Shown piece after piece: positions 56,936 to 64,000 of a DNA stretch of 64,000 bases. The translations under genes were made by a program, and so were the position numbers. Positions within the stretch are counted from its first letter, which is position 1, and the number at the start of each line of letters is the position of its first letter. Source of the DNA: Fagopyrum homotropicum. Its lineage: Eukaryota > Streptophyta > Magnoliopsida > Caryophyllales > Polygonaceae. The DNA lies in contig BSWB01000002.1 in NCBI GenBank assembly GCA_033239125.1, positions 46,845,001 to 46,909,000 of the forward strand. Reading direction: 5' to 3'. Under the pieces are notes generated by a model. It searched no databases. It was given only the letters and a program-made list of their open reading frames with translations, and was not told where the DNA came from.

Positions 56936-58014
56936 TGCTTCTTAATCAAGGATCACCCTCAAAGTGATGTTTCAAGGCATAGGGAGATAATGTATGTATC
57001 AATAGAACCATAACATGAAAAGACAATAACACTTTATCCAAGAATATACATGAAAGGCATGGTAAAGGATGTAAAAATAATGAAAAAAAAAACATGTCTA
57101 TACCATAAAAGCCTTAAACATGTGCATAAAGGTCTCACAACAACCGAAAATAAGCAACTTCACTTCATAATTTTTCAATTTTACTATCACTTGAACATGG
57201 ACAGAGGTGCAAAATAACCGAAGCCTTAGAGATCAGCAAGCCACAATTTCTCGAGGTGCCTCAAACCATAATGCACATACCATCACTTGTTAGGACTATC
57301 GCTCAATCCAATTTTGGCAAGACACAAACACCCGATAAAGGTGAATGATGCCGAGTTACTCATCATTATGATTGACATCCCCAAACCTATTTTCTATACT
57401 TTAACACACTTCACTTTCAAAACAACTTCACAACGCTTTACACTTCACACTAGCATGCTTCCTAATTCCTGAAAAGGTAAAAGGGAAGACAAATAATATA
57501 TGTGAGGTGTTAACGTGGATAAGAAGAAGAAAGAAAAGAAATACGAATCGCCTTAATCATTCCAATATAATGTATAAGAACTTATTAAGCGGTTTTCGAC
57601 CATTACTTCTTAATCTCATCAAAACATCAAATAACATACAAATCATACATAAATTCAAATAAAGTATTTAAGTCTACATATGCCATAATTTAATCTCAAC
57701 ATACAAGTCTTCTTTTGCCAATTCACATACACAATTATCATCATTGAGATCATATCCGTTTTTAGAAGCACATAAATATAAAAAATTTTCAATTTTTTTG
57801 GAATCTCAAAAATAGATGAAATCAAATGCAATGCAATGTCATAAACAAAATGTGTGACAAGAGTTATTACAAACTCGAAATTGAAAGTGCAATGCAATAT
57901 AAAGAAACGTGTGACATATGAAAAGTATTGCAAGTACCCCCACCCCATACTTAAATCTCACATTTTCCCTACAAGATGGAGAAAAATACTTACAATGTAA
58001 AAACGGCGAGTAGA
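56936..58014 (-). other. Non-coding internal DNA next to the 3' LTR
   Basis: 57184-57385 matches the internal region of the other family (copy A, about 7609-7795), including CATGGACAGAGGTGCA and TTTTGGCAAGACACAAACACCC. A purine tract (AAGTATGGGGTGGGGG on the minus strand) lies at 57934-57953. No supported gene. Confidence 0.65.
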
Positions 58015-58353
58015 TCACTCCTGTGGTGGCGGTGGTGGTGGATGCGGATATCTCGGAGCTGTCTGATCATAGCATCCTCCAAAGGTATGATAGTACAGAT
58101 CGTCCCACTGGCCGTCATAGGTGGAATGTCGAGCTCGTACCTCATCACGGAAACCCTGAAAATCACCGTGGAGCTCCTGATAATCGGTGCGAAGACCTTG
58201 ATAATTAACACGGAATCCCTGATAGTCAGTGTGGAGACTTTGATAGTCACTCCTCAATCCCTCAATGCTCGTCGTCAAGGCCCGTAGTTGTGAAGAGAAC
58301 TTTGAATCGTCTCCTCTACGCTGACTCCCACGCCGAGGTGCATGTGAGACCAA
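58015..58353 (-). CDS. Coiled-coil frame with five heptad repeats, Athila-like element
   Basis: 112 codons in the 3' part of the element, downstream of integrase. Residues 36-70 are five consecutive 7-residue units: DYQSLHT, DYQGFRV, NYQGLRT, DYQELHG, DFQGFRD. They are encoded by a diverged 21-bp tandem repeat and predict a coiled coil. The C-terminus ends in PHPPPPPPQE. Directly upstream, in another frame, lie related coding pieces, so this is probably the C-terminal part of the ORF-1-like protein after a frameshift. Function unknown; an oligomerisation role is inference. Confidence 0.5.
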   Translation of the reverse strand: MVSHAPRRGSQRRGDDSKFSSQLRALTTSIEGLRSDYQSLHTDYQGFRVNYQGLRTDYQELHGDFQGFRDEVRARHSTYDGQWDDLYYHTFGGCYDQTAPRYPHPPPPPPQE

Positions 58354-59370
58354 ATGTCATGGTGGTCTCACCGGCATCTTGTGCTGTCCAGGAAACCCGC
58401 CGGTCCTCTCAACTACGTGCTCATCCTCCGTGGCCTCATCATCCTCAGCTGGAACTCTGCTCGGCCTTGCACCATGTGTATCAGTATCCATGGCATCCGT
58501 ATCTCTAGCACTCTCTATCTCCAGCATCTCCTCAGTCGCTACATGCTTATCAGCAGCATCAATAACGTAGCCCTTTGTGGCCTCATACTCCTCAACAACC
58601 TCATCAGAAGCGCTGAAGTACTCAAAACCCTCTCTCCAATAGTGATGGTTCCTAATGGTGTATACGCTCTTCCATACAATGTCCCTCAATACTCTAAGTC
58701 ATGGCATGACTACATGAGGGGTGTCTCTCCCTCTCGGAACTATGATCCCTCTAGAGATAAGGCGTTGAAGACCTAAAGGGTGAGCCTCCACAGCTAGAGT
58801 ACAAGCTATATAGTCGACGCTCAAGGCCTTAGCCACATGGGTCACAAGACTCCCGCACAAACATCTCCCTTGGACTTATTAGCTATCTTTCTTAAGTAAT
58901 CAACCAACATAGTAGCAAAGTCGGGAACAATCCCCGTAGTCATACAATAAAGGATGTACAACTCGTCCGCCTTCACCTTTTTCGAAGTCTTCGTTCTTGG
59001 GAACATCGAATTGCGTAGGATTCGGTGAGTGAGCTTGAAGGAAAGGTTGTACGTACTCTTTTCCTTAGAATTTCCGATCCTCTACCTATCCTTTCCTTCC
59101 TCTCCTACCGAAATACTTTCCCAAAAGCTACTAGCACTCACACCACGGGGAAAGGTACCTACAGATGAGGTTGGGCATCCAAACATGTTCTCAAACATAG
59201 CAATGGAGTACGAGTAATTCTTGTTCAACAACCGAAATGTCACATTTCTCTCCCTAGGGTCATGATTAAAAGAACATAAAAACTCCAAAATGATTTCTTG
59301 GTAAACATCCTCTCTAATATTAACAAACTCAGTCAATCTAGTACGCTCTATCATCCAGTCAATGTCTTCC
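58354..59370 (-). pseudogene. ATHILA ORF-1 / putative plant transposon protein domain, decayed
   Basis: Reading on the minus strand: ERTRLTEFVNIREDVYQE, FLCSFNHDPRERNVTFRLLN, MFENMFGCP, then in another frame KLTHRILRNSMFPRTKT, KADELYILYCMTTGIVPDF, MLVDYLRKIA, with stops following. This is the order of the conserved domain found in Athila-type elements at the 3' (envelope-like) position. A further acidic segment (58689-58357) precedes the coiled-coil frame. Several frames and stops are involved, so no intact protein. Confidence 0.65.
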
Positions 59371-60520
59371 CTAATATGCAGTTCATCTAATTCATCAAGA
59401 ACAATATAGCAAGGAGGGATAATAGAACGAGTTAGAAGGCGATCATACCGTCGTTTGTGTTTCTCTTGGATAATAGGGAGTCTAGCTAGTGGTGGTGAGG
59501 AGGTTGGGAAGGGCGGGAAGAAGATCCCCTCCTTGGGATCAAATAACGGGTAGATCGACTCAAAGAGTCCATCTCAGTTGAAGAAAATCGGACTGTTCTT
59601 GAGCTTAAATCGGTCAATTTTTTTGGGTTTGAGTCGATTTTTCAACTGTTGTGACAAATCGATCGATTTTGTAAAGTTTCTCTCAAGCAAACACTTCCAC
59701 AAGCTTCCTCAGACAATTCCTAAGCTATTCAGCACAACAATTACAACCAAACAACTCTACAAATATACGAATCTAAGCAAAGAAATTCCGTTTGGGTTTC
59801 GAGCAAAAAACCTGAAAATCCAATAATTCGTCGATTTGTTGTGCTGTTTGTTGCTTGAATCTTCTTAATCTCGTTGAGAGCTTCGGTTTTGGCTCAAGAA
59901 CGAGCGAAAACGGTTAGAGAATGAATATTTGAGGTGTTGAGGGAGATTGTCGGCGTTCCTTGTCGTGGGAGAGAAGAAGAAACGTGTTGAAGACGAAGAA
60001 GTTAACGTTTTATACTTTCTCTATTTTGTGAAGAAAATTGACCGATTTTTTGGTTCGATTTTTTATCAGCCCGATTTTCTTCAGTTCCGTTCACTCTCAA
60101 AGGAAATCGATCGATTTTTCTTTTGGGTTGATTTTTGGTCCAATTTGAGCTACGACTTAGTGAAAATCGGTTCGATTTAATGAATTAAATTGATGTGTAT
60201 CGACCGATTTGCTTGTGTAGGTCGATTTCTATGCCTTCCTTTCTTCTTTCCTTCCCACTTGTGGTTTCCTCACTCATCATCCGTCGAGATCTCGATCTTA
60301 TGTTCTTCCTTGAGATTTTACCTAGTTTCTACCATCAATGACACAAGAAAACCCGGAGCGTACCAACGAAAAAGAAACAAAACAAAACTAATCTAATCTA
60401 AGAAAAAGAGAAAAAGAACATAGAAATACCTTGGGTTGCCTCCCAAGAAGCACTTGTTTTAAGGTCGCTAGCTAGATCTTCCTCCCTCTATGATTACTTG
60501 AGAAGGATAGGAGCAATGTC
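59371..60520 (-). other. Spacer between pol and the ORF-1-like region, with motif repeats
   Basis: 59580-60235 is dense in TCGGTC/ATCGATCGAT/GACCGATTT words (at least ten). GCTTCTTGGGAGGCAACCC near 60432 marks the end of pol, as at 33455 in the other element. No gene is supported. Confidence 0.6.
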
Positions 60521-60524
60521 CTAA

Positions 60525-61560
60525 ATCGAAATTTCCAGCGTATACTTCTTCAAACGATGACTATTGACCTTGAAACTTCCGGTCTTCTCACCCCATATTT
60601 CAACTGCACAATGGGGAAAGACTTGTTTGATTACAAAAGGTCTTGACCAACGAGATTTATGCTTACTTGGAAATAGCTGGAGTCATAGGCGTTTAAGCGG
60701 ATCTCTTCTAGCTCGTTGATGTCCAAGAGGTGCTTCCCTCCAGCATCCTTCAAGTCAAAGTTTAGCCATTTGATTGCCCAATATGTCTTGTGCTCTAACT
60801 CCACCGGAAGATGACAAGAGTTCCCATATACAAGGTTGTAAGGTGTCATGCCTACAGGAGTCTTGAAAGCGGTCCTATATACCCAAAGCGCATCATCTAG
60901 CTTCATTGACCAATCATTCCTCGTTCTAGAGACGGTTTTCTCTAGAATACTCTTGATTTCTCTATTCGAGATCTCTATTTTCGCACTTGTTTGAGGATGG
61001 TAAGGAGTGGCGATCTTGTGGGTTACCCCATACTTAAACAATAGAGTTTCAAACTTACGGGCGGTGAAGTGCGTTCCTTTGTCACTAGTGATGGTTCGGG
61101 GTATCCCAAATCTTGGGAAGATCGTTCTATTAAAGAATTTCACTACCACCATTGCATCATTAGTGGGAGAAGCAATCGCTTCAACCTATCTTAAAACGTA
61201 ATCTACAACTAGAAGTATGTATTGATTTCCGCAAGAAGATGAGAAGGGTCCCATGAAGTCCACTCCCTTTACGTCAAAGATCTCAACCTCTTGAATGTTG
61301 TTAAGAGACATCTCGTTTCTTCTTGATATGTTTTATGTTCTTTGACAAGCATCGCAAGCAACACCAAAATTTTGCACATCTTTAAATAGAGTAGGCCAGA
61401 AGAAACCGGATTGGAGTACCTTAGCGCTTGTTTTATGGGAACTAGCATGTTCACAACAAGGTAGCGAGTGGAAATGACGGATAACACTTTCCACTTCATC
61501 TTCCGGAATGCATCTTCGAACCATTCCGTCCGAACCTCTCTTGAAAATAAGAGGTTCATT
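60525..61560 (-). pseudogene. Athila-type integrase
   Basis: The zinc-binding N-terminus (HFHSLPCCEH...CDACQRT) lies at about 61490-61335. The core gives SDKGTHFTARKFE with catalytic D24 of the 173-codon frame starting at 61152, and E60 in SAKIEISNRE, exactly 35 residues apart. YHPQTS and PYNLVYGNSCHLPVELEH follow. The C-terminal part continues in another frame to about 60530 (PFVIKQVFP..GEKTGSFKVN). The segment with the first catalytic Asp, between 61330 and 61152, is frameshifted. Non-functional but close to family consensus. Confidence 0.85.
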
Positions 61561-61689
61561 CCAATAGTAGTTCTTTACATCCTTGAAAAACTTCTTCCTT
61601 TGTGCATGTGATAATCCTGGAGGTATTTCTTGACAAACTAAATAATTAACAAAATCAGCATACCAAGGTTTGTTACCTCTTGAGATTTA

Positions 61690-62180
61690 ATGAAGTCATT
61701 CCTCGATCTCATGAAGTTGCTCATCCGGAAAGGAGTTATCTATAGGTATATCCTCGTCCTTGCTTGTGATATGAGGAAGTCGGGTTAGATGGTCTGCCAC
61801 CGAGTTCTCGGATCCTTTCTTATCACGGATCTCTAAGTCAAACTCTTGTAGAAGGAGGATCCATCTAATAAGTCGTGGTTTTGTATCTTTCTTTGTGAAC
61901 AAGTAGCGGATTGCTGTGTGGCTGGTGTATACAATCACTTTCGCTCCCACAAGGTAAGAACGAACCTTCTCGAAGGTGTAGACCACGGCAACAACTCCTT
62001 TTCCGTCGTAGCGTAGTTTAGTTGAGCTTCATCTATCGTCTTGCTAGCATAATAGATGGCATAAGTGCGTCCATCCTTCATTTTTCCAAGCACGGATCCT
62101 ACGGCTACATCGCTAGCATCGCACATGATCTCAAAGGGAAGATTTCAATCCGGCGGCTGAATGATAGGAGCGGATATCAA
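61690..62180 (-). pseudogene. RNase H domain of the Athila-like element
   Basis: Blocks in order: LISAPIIQPPD (with W changed to stop), FEIMCDASDVAVGSVLG with the first catalytic Asp, YYASKTIDEAQLNY and TTEKELL. After a frameshift near 61986 come FEKVRSYLVGAKVIVYTSHT, AIRYLF and DKKGSENSVADHLTRL. The downstream stop and linker lead into the integrase zinc finger. Confidence 0.85.
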
Positions 62181-62250
62181 GGCTTCATTTAATCTTGTAA
62201 ATAGCATCTAGACAATTGACTAAGGCTTTTTTCTAAGGTCGTTTATATCC

Positions 62251-63462
62251 TGTCAAAATAATTTCCGAACATAACACTAAAGCAAGTATAGTGATTAAGT
62301 AAGGGCCGAACCCAAGAGAGTTTGTATTTTTATTGAATTCAATTATTGATTATGGGACAAAGTAACAAAAAGGGGGGATTTTGGAATGAATTGATGCACA
62401 CAAAACTAAAAAAACAATTAAAAGAGATTGATAAGATGATGATGAGTGAATCTACACTAGGTTGATTCTTAGCATGCAATTACTACTTTGGTGAGTTCCT
62501 TTTACCAGTTTCAAGTAATGTTCCCATCTTGATCATATGTATGTGTTGAGTCAACCGGCATCAACACAACTTAACAAGTTAATGTTCCGTAAACCTACAA
62601 GAACAAGTCACAAGTTAGCTTTCAAACAAAGACTAAGGGATATAAAGAGAAGATTAAAACCGTTAAACTAATCTTTATAATTGTGTTTCTTTTCCTTCAA
62701 GCAATTACAACCCATTATTACTTAAAGGTTACTACTAGACTAAAAACCCGAACCCGGAATCTATTAATCCTAGTTGTTTGCATGCACTTAGAGCCTAAGG
62801 TGATCAATCTTAAGTGATAAAGAAAACATGCAATTTAGATAAATGAAGCACGAGAAACACAAAACATTACTGAATAAAACTTATATTAAAAAGGGAACTT
62901 ACAACCAAAGTAATAATGCAGCCTCAAATCAACCCAATGTAGCAAGGAATCTTAGAAGCTCATTACAAAGGAAGCAAGAGAGAATAAAAGTGGGAAATGA
63001 TGGTTTTTTCTAGCAATCAACCATGGGTCTATTTATACTACACATGGCACTAAATGGGAGTAAATGGCCGGCCAAAACAGCCACCTTTAATGCCATAAAG
63101 GTGGTGTAAACAGCCGGAGTAAAGCCTCTATCGCTAAACCGCAGGGGCGGCCTTCGGATCCGCAGGGGCGGTTCAAGCAAAAACTTTTGATCTTCTTCGT
63201 GGCCGCAAGGGCGGCCTGGTAGTTCCGCAGGGGCGGATCATTGATGATCTTCAAAACGTCTGATTCTTCAACTTTTTGTCGCTTCAGATGCCGAGCCGCA
63301 GGGGCGGTGACACTGACTCTTCAGCTTCACAACTCCACAGGATGAGACGCGGGTAGAGGCGCAGGGGCGCCAGTCTTTGCTTCTTTAGGATAAGTCACCG
63401 CAGGGGCGCCAAGGAGTGACGCAGGGGCGGCGACAGTCTTCGTTCCTGGTGCTGGTGAAGAC
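62251..63462 (-). mobile_element. LTR-like segment intruding in the reverse transcriptase
   Basis: On the plus strand it starts TGTCAAAATAATTTCC, soon followed by AAGTATAGTG..AAGGGCCGAACCCAAGAG, which parallels the TCAATCGTAGT..AAGGGTCGATCACAGG block of the Athila-like LTRs. It interrupts RT after VREGIVLG, and about 70 codons of RT/connection sequence are missing on the other side. No matching 5-bp duplication was found, so it may be a recombined solo LTR. It contains eight CGCAGGGGCGG-type motifs. Confidence 0.55.
63140..63430. repeat. Eight dispersed CGCAGGGGCG(G/C) motifs
   Basis: Starts at 63140, 63161, 63204 (one mismatch), 63226, 63297, 63360, 63399 and 63420. Each is 11 bp and in the same orientation with irregular spacing, so it is not a simple tandem satellite. 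Confidence 0.9.
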
Positions 63463-64000
63463 GCAAGCACAATGCCTTCACGAACCGTAAAGTGACATTT
63501 CTGCCAATTCAAGACAAGGTTAGTGTCTTCACATCTTTGCAAAACTAAAGAAAGGTTAGCTAGACAACAATCAAAAGAGGAACCGTAAACTGAAAAATCA
63601 TCCATAAAAACGTCCACGATGTTCTCTATGTATTCGAAAAAGATGGCCGTCATGCATCTTTGGAAGGTGTCCGGTGCATTGCAAAGTCCGAAAGTCATCC
63701 TTCTATAAGCAAACGTGCCCCAAGGGCACGTAAATAAAGTCTTCTCTTGATCGTCGGGATGGATGGGAATTTGAAAGAAACCGTTATATCTATCCAAATA
63801 GCAAAAGTAAGAGTGTTGTGCTAACTTTACAAGCATTTGATAGATGAAGGGAAGAGGGAAGTGATCCTTTCCTTGTTCCAACGTTCAACTTTCTATAATC
63901 GGTGCACAACCTCCATCCCGTTACTATTCTTGTAGGAATGAGCTCGCTGTTTTTGTTAGTTACAATGGTTATTCCTCCCTTCTTCGGAACTACATGAACG
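63463..64000 (-). pseudogene. Reverse transcriptase of the Athila-like element, 5' part beyond the window
   Basis: From the right edge: VPKKGGITIV, GWRLCTDYRKLN, then after a frameshift near 63880 DHFPLPFIYQMLVKLAQHSY, EKTLFTCPWGTFAYRRM, FGLCNAPDTFQRCM, and the polymerase active-site block VDVFMDDFSVYG. It is cut after VREGIVLG by the LTR-like segment; the downstream thumb/connection part is lost. Confidence 0.88.

Larger units (their letters stand above)
55367..64000 (-). mobile_element. Second Athila-like element (autonomous type), running off the window
   Basis: Order on the minus strand: RT (64000-63463), LTR-like intrusion (63462-62251), RNase H, integrase (to about 60530), pol tail, ATHILA ORF-1-like region (59370-58015), non-coding DNA and 3' LTR. 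The LTR edge TGTTCGCTCGAAAG at 55367 is diverged from, but alignable with, the 29990-36473 family. It is inserted in an older gypsy protease. Many stops and frameshifts make it defective. The 5' LTR, gag and protease lie outside the window. Confidence 0.85.

Noticed and set aside
63140..63430. CRISPR-like array of direct repeats
   Set aside because: Repeats are 11 bp with irregular gaps in a plant retroelement LTR; no CRISPR architecture.

Overview
This window is repeat-dense, AT-rich nuclear DNA of a flowering plant, almost certainly a eudicot. The evidence is Athila-type and chromovirus-type Ty3/gypsy elements, Tourist-like MITEs, hAT and Harbinger remnants, a Ty1/copia SIRE-like LTR, captured exons of plant housekeeping genes with GT..AG introns, and a plant defensin-like gene. 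The density of nested LTR elements suggests heterochromatin, possibly pericentromeric; this is inference. I see no rRNA, tRNA or CRISPR array.

Layout. 1-1.1 kb: the only gene that looks intact, a two-exon defensin-like peptide gene on the minus strand, with a 70-bp tandem duplication upstream. 1.5-5.1 kb: nested Tourist-like MITEs, a tandem duplication, the end of a Harbinger-like element and a TRIM-like LTR. 5.13-8.25 kb: a truncated copy of an Athila-like element that still carries the flank of another copy at 29.77 kb, so it arose by duplication rather than by transposition. 8.25-21.15 kb: a truncated chromovirus-like gypsy element whose integrase is split at 9836/19920 by a complete 10.1-kb non-autonomous gypsy element with two 3004-bp LTRs and TSD CGCAT. 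21.3-29.7 kb: a captured CCCH zinc-finger exon pair, AT-rich arrays, a MITE, a captured ribosomal protein SA exon pair, an old gypsy LTR and a possible CACTA end. 29.99-36.47 kb: a complete non-autonomous Athila-like element (TSD GTTGG), minus strand, with one gag-position reading frame that ends in an integrase-like tail. 37-41.55 kb: a SIRE-like LTR and a 3.3-kb solo gypsy LTR (TSD GTACC). 44.2-46.65 kb: a candidate gene-capturing transposon carrying FANCI-like and PPR-like coding fragments. 46.86-53.24 kb: a hAT element whose transposase is interrupted by a 3.06-kb solo LTR. 54-64 kb: a second Athila-like element, running off the right end, inserted in an older gypsy protease and itself disrupted by another LTR-like segment.

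The genes do not form a pathway; the window records successive waves of transposition. The most unusual signal is a set of short GC-rich or palindromic motifs repeated within the LTRs of the Athila-like elements. In two families the motif is repeated again in their internal DNA. Each family has its own motif version at matching places. The second is the candidate chimeric gene-capture element at 44-46.6 kb, whose outward-facing end motif recurs elsewhere in the window.
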